A DNA stretch of 64,000 nucleotides from Capronia americana (lineage: Eukaryota; Ascomycota; Eurotiomycetes; Chaetothyriales; Herpotrichiellaceae), in assembly GCA_016110215.1 (NCBI GenBank), contig JADWQD010000004.1:3038001-3102000 (forward strand), written 5' to 3'. Below, piece after piece: positions 48,325 to 59,598 of this stretch. Positions within the stretch are counted from its first letter, which is position 1. Each line of letters starts with the position of its first letter. Position numbers and translations under genes: made by a program. The notes under the pieces were generated by a model, which was not told where the DNA came from, searched no databases, and worked only from the letters and a program-made list of their open reading frames with translations.

Positions 48325-49107
48325 TTCGATCACAGCGGTTTGTCTCTCGCCTGGGTGAACTGGCAGGAGCAAAGTCTTCAGTATAGGGAACGGCGGCGCA
48401 ACATGTGCAATGGAATCGGTTGCTCGGAGTCTGCAAAGCTAGCAAGTCCTACTCGATGGCAACGTCTTCCGAGTGTACGTATCGAATGCTTACAACGGGG
48501 GCGGCAGAGCGCTCGCCGACAGTGTGGGAGTGCTGTGTGGTATGGGAGAGGGGGCTGAGCCAAACGGGAAACGGGCAGCTGAAACAGTCGTCAGCCGGAC
48601 TTCACGAACCACCCAAAGGAGTCAGCCAAGGGAATGAAGCATGGCAAGGGCAAAGAGCTTAGTTGTGTAGATGCAGAAATACGGAAGAGACTGTGATGAA
48701 CCTGCCATTGACACTCTCAAACTAGCTGTCGCATGTTGCTAAAGTTGGCAGTGATGGCAGCGGGGGACAGGGGGGTGCGCGTTCACTCCGCCCTGCGCCG
48801 TTGCCTGTGCAACCAATTGAAAGCAAGGTCGATCCTCCGGATCGAGGCTTGGACGTTGACAAGCAAAGGTGTGGCTTTACCGAGATATACTTATCGTGTT
48901 GCTCAAATGCTTGAGCTGATGTCTGTGACAATGACTATGGAAGCACGCCCATGAGATGACCTAGAGTCAACTGCTTGCCGGGGACCTGTTGTTGATTGAT
49001 GAGAATACATTCTAGAAGCAGACAGAGGTGGATTTCTTGTCCACTGATTTCTTCGGATCCAGACGCACACCATGTGACATCCGCCACTCCCTACCAAGAT
49101 TCACCTC
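48325..49107. other. Promoter of the GH17 gene
   Basis: About 780 nt between the GH17 start and the stop of the DUF7918 gene, both on minus. No gene seen. Confidence 0.5.
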
Positions 49108-50586
49108 TTATTCGCTTTCTTCATGAACGATGGCTACCTCGTCAGAGAGCCCAACAGTCCCGTTGCTGACGATGATCAACTCCATGTCTCCTGTGGCAGT
49201 ATGAACATCTTCTTGCTCTGCATCTGTATCGGCTAGCTGTAGCTGGTTGTCAGATGTATTCGGGGGTCCAAGCTCAGCATGAAGCTCGCGTGCCCATCTA
49301 CTGTCGTTCGGATCGAAATCGAATTTGGGTAACAGGAGGCTTGCGCTTGACACTTGGGAAGCGTGGAGGGTTTGACTTGACGACTCAGGACCTTTTCGGG
49401 CCGTCCAGCTAATCATCTTCTTGTTGTTCTTTCGTGGCTTGGCCTTGCGTCTGGAGGAAGTGATCGCTCCACGTCGCTTATTTCGACGAGGTACATCCGA
49501 GTCAGATGTTGAGTCTGAAGACGCCGATTCTTCTTCATCACTCAGCGGGGTCTTGTCGATGCGAATTTCGTGCCTGCCAGACTCTGAATCCCGGAGACGC
49601 TTCAGTGGACCGGGTGACTGGGGGCCACTTGATAGCGCAAGAGCTTCAAGTTTTCGACGGTCAATTGGGGTTCCATCTTGGGTGCACAAGCCCAGCTTTC
49701 TCAACTTCGCAATGTCGTAATAAGAAATGCATACCTTGCAGAAAAACTCTTCGTCTTCACGATAGAGACGAGACGACACGGTGCTCGCGCGGATGTGTTG
49801 CTGGTTGTTCGCATCTACCGTGATCTCGTGTGTATTGCAGTCCTCGTCATCCAGAATCGCTCTATCCTCTTGTTTCCTGTACTTTTTTGGTCGCACCGTC
49901 TTTTCAATAACTTCTCTCTTGATGATAACTTCAATTTGCCCTCGCTTGCTGCCAGCTGGTTTTGACAAGGTGTCGCGGGCCATAGCTTCGGTCATCTCAA
50001 TCAAGTCTTGTTCGAGATCCGTTGTCGGCATGTCCACATCTGTTTTGGAGATGTCCATATGACCTAGCAACACATCGATCCCTTTTTGGCGGAACACCCA
50101 GGGTAATTCGAGGTACCTCACGAGCATTTCAGACTCGGAGTCACTATCACCAAACAGGTCCTCCTCCACAACTGGTTCACAGCAGCGGCCCTTGAAAACG
50201 TGGCCTTCAGCCTGGTAATATTCTGCGCCAGCTTCGGTAGGAATTAGAAGGTTGTCTTCGCTTCTGGGGTTGCCGTCAATGTACACATAGGCGAAAAACT
50301 CATAAGGTCTCTTTAGCCTACGGTCCGGCTCGTCGCAGTCCATGGTGTCTTGGGCATTGGAAGACTCCAGACAGTGCCTGCGGTCGGGTTGGTGCTCGCC
50401 GCCACTCATCGAGTCCTTCGGTTCAGGAAATGGAAGGTCTGGTTTCACTCGAATCTGGAACCTGGCGCCATCTCGAGCTTCGATGCAGGTAGAGACAATT
50501 TTGCCTCTGGAGCGGGTCCCATAGGTGGTGAAAGGTGTGCCATCAACTCCTTCAATGGTGATATTGAAGCCTTGCACGGAAAGCAT
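49108..50586 (-). CDS. DUF7918-like protein, 492 aa
   Basis: Intron-free ORF starting at MLSVQGFNITIEGVDG. The N-terminal beta-rich segment (about 1-140: TCIEARDGARFQIRV, FFAYVYIDGN, GHVFKGRC) and a later ISYYDIAKLRKLGLCTQDG (about 290-310) follow the plan of a widespread fungal family that I recall as DUF7918. It has acidic and Ser/Asp-rich stretches and a basic block (RRNKRRGAITSSRRKAKPRK, about 375-395) that could be a nuclear localisation signal. The function of the family is unknown to me. It lies head-to-tail 350 nt downstream of the Spt8 gene. Confidence 0.85.
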   Translation of the reverse strand: MLSVQGFNITIEGVDGTPFTTYGTRSRGKIVSTCIEARDGARFQIRVKPDLPFPEPKDSMSGGEHQPDRRHCLESSNAQDTMDCDEPDRRLKRPYEFFAYVYIDGNPRSEDNLLIPTEAGAEYYQAEGHVFKGRCCEPVVEEDLFGDSDSESEMLVRYLELPWVFRQKGIDVLLGHMDISKTDVDMPTTDLEQDLIEMTEAMARDTLSKPAGSKRGQIEVIIKREVIEKTVRPKKYRKQEDRAILDDEDCNTHEITVDANNQQHIRASTVSSRLYREDEEFFCKVCISYYDIAKLRKLGLCTQDGTPIDRRKLEALALSSGPQSPGPLKRLRDSESGRHEIRIDKTPLSDEEESASSDSTSDSDVPRRNKRRGAITSSRRKAKPRKNNKKMISWTARKGPESSSQTLHASQVSSASLLLPKFDFDPNDSRWARELHAELGPPNTSDNQLQLADTDAEQEDVHTATGDMELIIVSNGTVGLSDEVAIVHEESE

Positions 50587-50938
50587 TTTGGCAAGATGAG
50601 AGAGTCTGGAAATACGAATAGTATTGAGTTAGTCAACTGAAGACTGTTGGTGTTGTCCGGAGAATGGAGGTGCTTGGGAGCAAAGGCGAGAGCTGGGCCG
50701 AGCGACATGATTTATTGACATGGAGGCAGTTCAAGAACTGCGACTCGACACCTTCACGAGTGACAATGGCCCATTATGCTGCTCGGGGCCAGCTTTGTCG
50801 AGTGAATAAAGGCGGAAGCAGTGCAAGTGGGCTGTAGACCTCGGTTCTTTGTGTTCTCAATGGCCGTCCCAACTCCTTTGTCCGGGGTATTCTTTCCTTC
50901 AATGCACAGGACAAAGCAAGCCAACGGGTGGTCAAAGT
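50587..50938. other. Short intergenic spacer
   Basis: About 350 nt between the Spt8 stop and the DUF7918 start. No gene; probably the DUF7918 promoter. Confidence 0.5.
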
Positions 50939-52885
50939 TCAGCGGCGAGGTACGGCGATCTCATATCCAAGGAGCACTTCAGCTGAAGCGCCTTCCCACC
51001 CACGATTGCCTCCAGTGGAGAGCATGAATCGACAAGCTGGGTCGAGAAATAGATGGGACACAACTCCAGTTCGATGACCAGGAACGATCAAGAACGGGAC
51101 TGTTGACCTCTGAGAGTGGGACTCTCTCAGGTCGTATAACCGGAGAATGTCATAAGAAGCGCAGATCAGATGTCGGCCATTGGGCATGGCCTTAACCGAG
51201 GTCACTGCACCGCTTCCATTGGGAAACCGGAATACTCGTTCGGGTCCTTTGAGGCCCTTGCGCAAGTCATACTCCTCCACTGTGTTGTTCCGCCGACCTG
51301 CGTAGATAAAGTTCCCGTCAGGGGACCAGCAAGCGCTCAGACACCATGGCGGAGTGTTTCGAGGCAGAATACGTGCCACCGGGTTTGGCTGTCTCCTATC
51401 CCAGACGCGTATCGCGCCGTCAATGGAAGTCGCTAGGAAGGTTGAGTCAGAAGTATGCGGTGCTTCGCTGTCCTGGATCGTTTCTTCATCATCAGCATGC
51501 CTTTCCAGATCATCTGCGTGTGGCAGGCCATTCGTGATCGGCGGCTCAGTAGAATCAGGTACTCCATTCGTCAGTTCGCCAGTAGATGTTTGGTGCTGAG
51601 AGCTGCCTGGGAGAGCAGCTGCAGTATCGTTGGCGGAGTCCGCAGAATCCAGCATAGGGTGATCAACTAAATCCTCCGGTTGTGGTCCATTCGCCATTGC
51701 CCGACTCATCTCATCGTCCTCAACCCCAAAGTCATCCGTGAGGCCTCCTCCATTGGCCATGACACCTCCATCGTCGCCAAAGAGATCATCGTCCCCACCA
51801 TCTCCGAACAGAGAATCCGGAGTCGCGACAGTCGGATTTTCTTGGGTATTCTGACTGGGGAGCTCGCTCCTGGTGCCGTTTGTGAGCGGTTTGCCGTCAT
51901 TTGATGAAAATGTTCCATTGGATACAACGACCTCTCCGGATTCTGCAGGAACGGGCACAGATGAGACTGGCCGCGTTTCAATCGAGGATATCTGGCTAGC
52001 GCTGGCGGCGAACGCCGTTCGAACCTGACCAGTATTCAAGTCCCAGTCCAGGACTGTCTTGTCCCAGCTCCCAGACAGCAGGCTTTTCTCGTCCGAAGAA
52101 AGCGTAAGAACTGAAACGGCGGAGGTGTGCTTCTGAAGCAAGGTGATCTCCCTGCCTTCGTCGTGTCGGATGGACTGCAGTCGAATCGGACCGGAGGCTG
52201 TGCCAGACAACAACCACAGTGCCTGGCTATGGCAAGCAAGAGAATACACAGGCGATAGAGTCTGAGTGGTCTTTGGTCGAGCATCCCAATTCTCCCAGTA
52301 GCTCATCAGCACTCCGGCTTTAACAACGCTGTCAACAAAAGGGTGTCTTTGTGCTACTGTAAGTGCGAGCTTGTTGTTGACAGAGTCCACCCAGTTGAAC
52401 TTGCGAATGTAACCATCAGAACCCCCGGTAAAGACCCATCGCATATCTCCTGTGGTACAAACAGCGTTGATAGAAGTGCTATGAGGCGCGGCGATGGTGG
52501 GGACAATATCGTACGAAACTGCGTTGAGATATTCGGCGGAAATGTTAGAACCGGTTGCAGCCCCTCGCGAAGAGTCTACCTGCGTAGAGATAGCTTGCTG
52601 GGGCCCGTCCTGTGTTGTGTTCGGCTCGCCAGAGGTATCTTCGTTGTCAGATTGCTCGGATTGGCTGTCGGCATCGTCGTCCTCGTCGCCTTCACCCTCA
52701 GCATCTCCATCACCCTCGATATCCAAATCGCCGTCGCCGTCGCCGTCGCCATCCTGATCCATATCTGCATCGCCATCGATATCACCGTCGCCATCAACAT
52801 CGTCCAGATCTTGCATGGTCTCATCATTATCATTGTCGAAGCTCCCGTCCTGAGAGCGCTCGTCATCTTCGTCGAACGCAGGCAT
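50939..52885 (-). CDS. SPT8: Spt8, WD40 subunit of the SAGA complex, 648 aa
   Basis: Single exon; ATG at 52885 (MPAFDEDDERSQ), since the longer frame upstream has no ATG. The N-terminus is a strongly acidic Asp/Gly/Glu tract (about 25-80). WD40 repeats follow: AVCTTGDMRWVFTGGSDGYI, VLTLSSDEKSLLSGSWDKTV, ISIDGAIRVWDRR-like and LSACWSPDGNFIYAGRR. Between the blades is a long disordered acidic insert (about 335-470), as in fungal Spt8. The region VDSVVKAGVLMSYWENWD is typical of the Spt8 family. Spt8 sits in SAGA and delivers TBP to promoters. It is divergent from the NFX1-type helicase gene. Confidence 0.92.
   Translation of the reverse strand: MPAFDEDDERSQDGSFDNDNDETMQDLDDVDGDGDIDGDADMDQDGDGDGDGDLDIEGDGDAEGEGDEDDDADSQSEQSDNEDTSGEPNTTQDGPQQAISTQVDSSRGAATGSNISAEYLNAVSYDIVPTIAAPHSTSINAVCTTGDMRWVFTGGSDGYIRKFNWVDSVNNKLALTVAQRHPFVDSVVKAGVLMSYWENWDARPKTTQTLSPVYSLACHSQALWLLSGTASGPIRLQSIRHDEGREITLLQKHTSAVSVLTLSSDEKSLLSGSWDKTVLDWDLNTGQVRTAFAASASQISSIETRPVSSVPVPAESGEVVVSNGTFSSNDGKPLTNGTRSELPSQNTQENPTVATPDSLFGDGGDDDLFGDDGGVMANGGGLTDDFGVEDDEMSRAMANGPQPEDLVDHPMLDSADSANDTAAALPGSSQHQTSTGELTNGVPDSTEPPITNGLPHADDLERHADDEETIQDSEAPHTSDSTFLATSIDGAIRVWDRRQPNPVARILPRNTPPWCLSACWSPDGNFIYAGRRNNTVEEYDLRKGLKGPERVFRFPNGSGAVTSVKAMPNGRHLICASYDILRLYDLRESHSQRSTVPFLIVPGHRTGVVSHLFLDPACRFMLSTGGNRGWEGASAEVLLGYEIAVPRR
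52690..52800. repeat. Asp-Gly coding repeat in SPT8
   Basis: Imperfect hexanucleotide array encoding the DGDGD-type acidic tract. Confidence 0.7.
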
Positions 52886-53654
52886 AGTGGCTATCACATG
52901 ACTTTGCGACAGACCTGACTTTGGGAGATACCAAATCAGCGCGATCACGATGGTGGCGGATCAGGTACAAACGCAAAGACATTTCACCTTCCACTGGCAT
53001 CGGGGGTTCTCAGATCCAACCATTCCACTCAAGGTCTAGCGCTGCGCCATGTCAGTAGATGATCCTCCGGAACTTGGTTGGAGCAATATTGCAGTTGACG
53101 CAGAACTGCTGCTGTCGACTGCTCTTGTACAGAGATATAGAGTACTTAATACGAATGAGTTATCATTGAGAGCACTGCCTTTCTGAGCTTTTATACTGTA
53201 TATGTCTCAAATCTGTTAATGCTTCCGGCTATCTGAGGCATGGTGACAGCTTCTTAACGTGTTGGACTTCCGACACCGGACTATCTTCCTCCGTCCCCTA
53301 GTCGAAAGTGCTGACTTCTTTGTTAATGCCTGCTGTTTCACCTTGGGGTTCAAAAGAATGTTTGCTGGCCTTGTACTGTAGCGCTGCTGCCCGAAGTTTC
53401 CGATACTACCCTCCTTCACTAGAAAGTGATTGCTCTCAAAGCCGGTGGGTTTGTGCGGCTGCCTGCATTCTGCGTTACTCTTTCTCATGCGCTGTGAAGT
53501 GCTCAAGACTGACGGCATTCACAGCTCCCGGTCCGTCTCAGAACTGCTGCCACTCATAGTCTCTAGGAGCCTTTTACAGAAGCCGTCCAGACTAGCCTGT
53601 GACCTCAACACTGTCTGAAAGCAGTCTGCCACTGCCGCCGCCATTCTTGTCAGC
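52886..53654. other. Divergent promoter of SPT8 and the NFX1-type helicase
   Basis: About 770 nt between the two start codons, with no supported gene. A mid-region dip in GC (53100-53230) is the likely core. Confidence 0.5.
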
Positions 53655-56600
53655 ATGGCACCAGGCCGTGGCATCAACAACCGTGGGCGAGGGCGAGGAA
53701 ACCGTCAAGGTGGCAGAGCATCCGCTGGTAAATTAATCATCTTCTCGGATCCTTAACTCAGGCCAGACAAGCAGCGGTCCTCACTGGAAAATGACTGACA
53801 CACATCTCATCAGACGTCCGAAACTCATTCGCCGCTCTGGACAGCAATGGAGGTAGGTTGGAACCCTGATTGCAAGTACACCGCGGGTGCAACCGATGCC
53901 ACTTGCGTCAAAATCGCTATTGACCACATCCTCAGAGATGAATGCAGATCTCGCGGAACGTTTCAAAGGTCCATCCCGCCCTCCAAACACACCCAACACT
54001 TTGGATAGTGCTCTGGAGGACGAGCTCGACCTCACCCTGAATCTCGACATCCGCGATTATGTCTCGAAGCAAGAACAAATTGAGTCTACTCTTAACGGAG
54101 ACGCATGGCTTTCACAACCAGAGATCCCGACAAATAAAGAACTGTTTGCTGCCTTCGCTGACCTTACACCAAACAAGATCGGTGGCCCCTACAAGAGCAA
54201 GGACCGATACCTGAAAACGCACTACGAATTGATCCGAGAAGATGCAACTGGCTGCTTTCGCGATGCTATTCACGACTTCCGGAAGGATCCCTCAACAGGA
54301 GACACACACACATTCTCTGTCTATGACCAAGTTCACATTGTGGGATTCACATTCTCTCGCCGTGGTCTGGCTGCGAGGGTCAGATTCTCTACGCGACGCG
54401 CTGGCAAACGGATCAAGTGGGAAAACAGCAAGAGACTTGTTAGCGGGAGCATTGTCGCTCTAATTCCGACCACGACGAAGGTGATTGACTTGAACGATAT
54501 GGTGGTGGCCACCGTGGCTGCGAGACCGTTGCAAGGCGTCATGTGTGAGCCTCCAGAGATTGACATCCACTTTGGTCGTCCTGAAGATATCCAACTCGAT
54601 CCGCAGAAAGAGTGGCTCATGATCGAGGCGAAACAAGGATACTTTGAAGCTTATCGTCATACACTGAGGGCGTTACAGAAGCTTAGCCAAGAGAAGTGAG
54701 CTCTCCAGCTTCCTATGCCGTTTGACCTTGCTGATGACATTCAGGTTCCCCCTGTCCGCCCACATCTGCCACCTTGAACGTTCAGACGAGCCTCCTGCCT
54801 ACATTCAGAGAAATCCTGTACTGGATCTTAGTGCCGCCGTGACAGACCCTGCTCAGAAGGAGGAGTATCTCAAAATCGATGTCACAAAGGACTGGCCCGC
54901 CGCCCCCTCCAACTCACTCGACAGCACACAATGGGAGGCTCTGAGAGAAATCCTGACCAAGCGCCATCCCATTATCCAAGGCCCTCCTGGTACCGGCAAG
55001 ACGTATGTCTCACGTGTCGCAGTGGAAATTATGCATGCCAATCGAAAGCCAGGCGACCCACCCATCATCATTGCTGCCCAGACGAACCATGCACTCGATC
55101 AACTTCTCGGGCACATCTCTGTCTTTGAACCAAACTACATCCGTCTGGGAGGCAGATCCACCAAGCCTGAAGTCAAAAAACGAGCTCTTTTTGAGATTCG
55201 GCAGGGTGAGAGAATCAGGCCGATTCCAGGCGGCCTCTTCGGGAAATCGAACACTCTGTTGACAAGGCAAACCAAGGGATTGATAGAACTGCTTGAGCCA
55301 CTGGTCAAGCCTGGTCCTGATCCCTGGTCTACTGACCAAGTCTCTGGTCCCAAGATGTTCCAGAAATTGGGGATTCTCACTGCACAGCAAGCAAAATCAC
55401 TGGAAGAGGGCGCTACGCAATGGGTTTCAGCGACTACCACCCTTGACGCTCCCATTCGACTCTGGCTGGGCAAATCACTGGTGCCCTTCGAGGTTGATTA
55501 CGTCAAAGAGGACTATGGCTTCGAAGAAGGCGACGATGTCGACCTTGAATTTGAGCAGCTCAGAGAAAACGAAGATTCCACGGGTGTCAATGATCAAGAA
55601 GACATTGACATGTTGAAAGGCCCATGGCGTGAACTTCGTGACCAATCTACAGTCCCAGAACCGTCTACAACAGATCTGGGCAGAGCAGTGAAGCTTCTGG
55701 ACACGGTAACGGACATGTGGAGCATCCCTGACTACTACCGTGCCCATGTGTATCATGTTATGCAGTCCCGAGCAAAAGCGGAGATCACTACCAGGCTGCG
55801 CGAAGATGCAAAGGTCTACAACAAGCTAGTGAAAGACAATCTTGTTGGCAAGTGGGAACAAGATGTGGTCTACCTACGACGAGCCTCTATCATTGGCATG
55901 ACCACTACCGGTTTGAGCAAGTACAGACCACTCATCTCAGCTCTCAAGCCCAAAGTGATCCTCATTGAAGAAGCTGCTGAGGTATTGGAAGCTCCTATCA
56001 CGGTAGCCTGCACAGAAAATGTTGAGCATCTCATCCTCGTCGGAGATCACCAACAATTACAAGGCCATTGCAGCGTTCAGGAGCTAGAGAATGAGCCTTT
56101 CTACCTGAATGTGTCGTTGTTCGAACGACTTGTACGAAACGAGATGCCCTATAAGACGCTGCTTCAGCAACGTCGTATGATGCCGGAGTTTTGCCGCCTC
56201 GTCGCCAGCCTGTACCCAAGTCTCAGCAACCATTCGAGTGTTGTCCATCGTCGACTCGAGACCTGGGGAACGGGGGAGGTCAGATCTTTCTTCTTTGACC
56301 ACCCGTGGTGGGAAGCAAAAGACGCATCGCAGTCGATATTCAATCCCGAGGAAGCCAAATTCGTGGCCGGGTTCTACCGCTACCTGTGCAGAAATGGTCT
56401 CGATCCCACTCGTATCACCGCCTTGACGTTCTACAACGGACAGCGCAAGCGAATTCTTCGTGAGCTGAAGGAATTTCCAGAATTTCGGACATACGTCAAC
56501 GTCAAGACGGTGGATTCATGTAAGTGGCCGTTCAGCGGACATATGGTTGACTGTACTGACCTCACCCAGATCAAGGAGAAGAAAATGACATAGTCCTTTT

Positions 56601-57537
56601 GTCGTTGGCTCGAAACAATCAAGAAGGCAAGATTGGGTTCTTGGAGAACGTCAACAGAACTTGCGTGGCTCTGTCTCGAGCAAAATACGGGTTCTATATC
56701 TTCGGCAATTCTGGCATCCTCATGCGCAACAGTGTGTTGTGGCAACACGTCATCACTCTGATGGATTCAAGGCCTCGACGGCGCGGCGAAGAATTGCCGG
56801 TGATGTGCAAACGCCACAATATTACTACGCTAATGAGCTACCCGGAGGATTGGGAGAAGACTGACGGTGGCTGCGCGCAGCCATGCGGGATGGCACTACA
56901 GTGTGGTCATTCTTGCCATCTTCTGTGCCATCCTTATCCCCACGACAGCGTTCAATGTAGGGAAAATTGCGGAAACACCTTGCCTTGCGGTCATGGATGC
57001 TCGAACAAGTGCGGGGAGACGTGCTTTTGCCCTTGTGACGATTTCTCGGCGTTCAAAAAAGCGGAAGCGGTGGCGAAGGGATTGACCGACATGAATCTCG
57101 GCTCGAACGGTGCGACTCGAGATGGTGGTGGGATTCACGTGAATGGTCAGGAACCTCCCACTCATGGCAGCACATCTTACTTACCTCAACAGGACTCCAC
57201 CCTCGATCGCGGGAATTGGCAGCTTCGTCCAGCTTCGGAACGGGGGCTGCTCGATAAATACCTAACCGATCAGCAAGCCTTGAGAATCGAACATGGATTA
57301 GGCGGAACTTGGAATCCGACTCTACAGCGGGCAATCCACACGACTTCGTTGACTCCAGAAAATCAGGTTCAACTACAGAGAGGGTGGAAAGATTTTGCGG
57401 AGGGAGGCTTCATCGCTGATGATGAACGGCTAGAGAACTTGGTTGCACCTTCTATGCCCCCATCACTACGCAATGGGCGTGGATCGGAGGTAACTTTCAG
57501 ATGCCACCGGTCACGAGAAAAGCAGTCAAAGTCCTGA
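53655..57537 (+). CDS. NFX1-type zinc-finger superfamily-1 RNA helicase (ZNFX1/Hrr1-like), 1204 aa
   Basis: Five exons: 53655-53727, 53814-53852, 53936-54695, 54745-56519 and 56570-57537. Introns are 86, 83, 49 and 50 nt. The start reads MAPGRGINNRGRGRGNRQGG, an RGG-like tail. The Upf1-type motifs are present: motif I GPPGTGKT (about 370), AAQTNHALDQ, motif II ILIEEAAE (about 698), GDHQQLQ, and motif V SYQGEENDIVLLS, which is created exactly across intron 4 (about 883). Then LSRAKYG and NFX1-type Cys clusters (CAQPCGMALQCGHSCHLLC, about 984, and CGNTLPCGHGCSNKCGETC). This architecture is shared with ZNFX1 and fission yeast Hrr1, linked to small-RNA silencing. The frame used ends at 57537, but coding-like sequence continues in another frame to 57836 (see findings). 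Confidence 0.92.
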
Positions 57538-58828
57538 GCAATGGCAGAACAACCGTTCTGCAAGAGTACCAACCTGGACCGGTGTATGACTCGGACTTTC
57601 CATATATCGCCGAGAGCAGAGGCCTTGCTTCCCTGACAGACCTCAAAGGTAGTGAGTTGTCGAACCCCAGCAGCATGGCGCGCAATCAGTCCCCTCAAAA
57701 AGCGGCGAATACCCTTCTCACGCTGTCACCCGCACCGGACCACCCAAGCTCATCAAAGCCCGAGAAAGACATGATTGCAGGAGACAGTGCAATTCAAGAC
57801 TTGAGGGATTTGAATGAGTTCTTCCGGGCGTTTTGAACAAAGGGGAACTGTCGGACGGGCGATTGAAGGTTCAATTGACGCAAATCAGACTTGGCTCACA
57901 ATCCTAGTCGTGGCCTTGGTGATAGCGCTCGGGCTCGGATGGGCTAGGGGTGAAGTATGGATTACTACTGGGGTAGTTATTACCTAGCCATTGAGCGACA
58001 ATGAATTGCTTGGTTCACTTCTTAAACTCTAGGAATGGCGCAGTTTAGAGCCGCATATTCGGGGGCGTGGTCGAGTGCTGGCTGGTACTGGGACATTCTT
58101 CTGCAGCATGTTTCATAGAAATCCATAGGACGAATAGACCGCCGAGATCCTACTTTACAAAGTCACGTAAAGAGGGATGCCAAAGTGTCTTGTGAACATA
58201 GAATTCATTTGCCACTGTAAGATGACCCATACGCAGGACTAAGTACAGGGTATTTATTAGTTGGAGGGCTGCCACTTGCATTCCCGTATCTATACAAATC
58301 CTGGAGACGACGACCTTCATGTCGAGCTGCTCCCTCTTTCTCCACGATGCAGCCGTATCGATATCATAGTGACCGGCTAAGGTCTAGGCTTTCCGGTACA
58401 CGATGTTCCTCACCCACGAGGCGGCGACGTCTGGGAATTCTGTTCTCCCCTAGCGAGATGAGTTTGGAATGCTCCGGTAAGTGATGACGCTATCCGAGCG
58501 GGTGGTCCGACCATAACTTCTTGCTATACCGGACGGTGGGCGAGTGCTTGAATGTCCAGACGGACGCCGCAGCATGTGAGTGATTGGCGTGCTGGAAGAT
58601 GCCCAGCGGCGGTTTCATGGCAAGACTGCGCCTTATGAATGCCAAACGCCCATTCCAACAATGCCCGCACTACCGCAAGGTAGTACCGAACCACCGGCGA
58701 ACCGCTGAAGGAAGCTGCTTTTGGCACTTCTTGCCGCACATAGACATACATCTCACTCTACCGCGATCTTCGCGGCTGCTGCGACCGGGGTTACTCATCC
58801 ATCTTTTTCGTGCTTAATCTTCGCATGA
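57538..58828. other. Convergent region; first 300 nt probably coding
   Basis: 57538-57836 carries an open frame (from 57501) that looks like a continuation of the helicase C-terminus. The rest, to the end of the BIM1-like gene, has only short ORFs. Confidence 0.45.
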
Positions 58829-59598
58829 TCATAGCAGGACCAGACCCAGAACAACAGCAAGTGTAGTCGTCAAGTATCCATATCGGTTCGTGGACAACTC
58901 GAATGAGTCTGACGAGAGAGCACTGGTGGTGAAGATGAGATCGCTGGTGATCTGACTTGAGTTAAAGCAGTTGCTTGCATTGACTTCAGGCACGTCCTCG
59001 GGTTCGGCAAATGTGATGTCAACGCAGTTGTACAAGGCAGCACCGTGCACGGCTGTCTCGATGAGTTGGATGGTCGCGTTGTCCCCAACATTGACTGTGA
59101 GGTTGGCCGGAAGGGGAACCTGGGGGAAACAGAACGTGCCCGGGTATGGATCTTTGCTGGGCCCGATGATTTGGACGCCGGAGAGCATGACATTCGACAT
59201 GTTCGGTGGGTTTGTCCCCAGACCCAAGTTGATGTAGATGAAGGCGGATCCGTGTCCTTGGAACCATCCAGGCTGGAATGCGACGGCGCCGCCTTTCAAC
59301 GGCCATTTGGTGCGGTTTGTCGAGGTGGGCATACCGCCGCCTATGTTTGTTAGTCCTCCAGCACATCAGCCGATGGGGTGGAAAGAGCCTTACAGGGATA
59401 CATCCATTGCATGCCATATGGATAGAGATAATTTTGTCCTTCGGCGAATGTTCCCAAACCGTCCGTCTCATCAACTGTGCCGTTCGAGTGCAGATTGTCT
59501 CCTCTCCAACCCGGGTACGTGATTACCGTGTGTGCATGTGCGAGGGTGAGGAATGTGAGAATGGCGACGGCTATCGACGAGACCGAGCGTGAGGGCAT
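58829..59598 (-). CDS. BIM1-like (X325) copper-binding, GPI-anchored secreted protein, 238 aa
   Basis: Two exons: 59598-59394 and 59340-58829, with a 53-nt intron (GTAAGG donor, ACTAAC branch, ATAG acceptor). A signal peptide (1-22, ending AHA) exposes the mature N-terminal His in HTVITYPGWRGDNL. Further likely copper ligands are GWFQGHGSA (His about 98) and YNCVDITF (Asp about 176). The two-His-plus-Asp set is that of the BIM1-like X325 family, distinct from true LPMOs, which use two His. The C-terminus is hydrophobic (TTTLAVVLGLVLL) after a Ser-rich segment, fitting a GPI signal. Several N-glycosylation sequons are present. In the characterised family the role is copper acquisition, not glucan cleavage. 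Confidence 0.88.
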
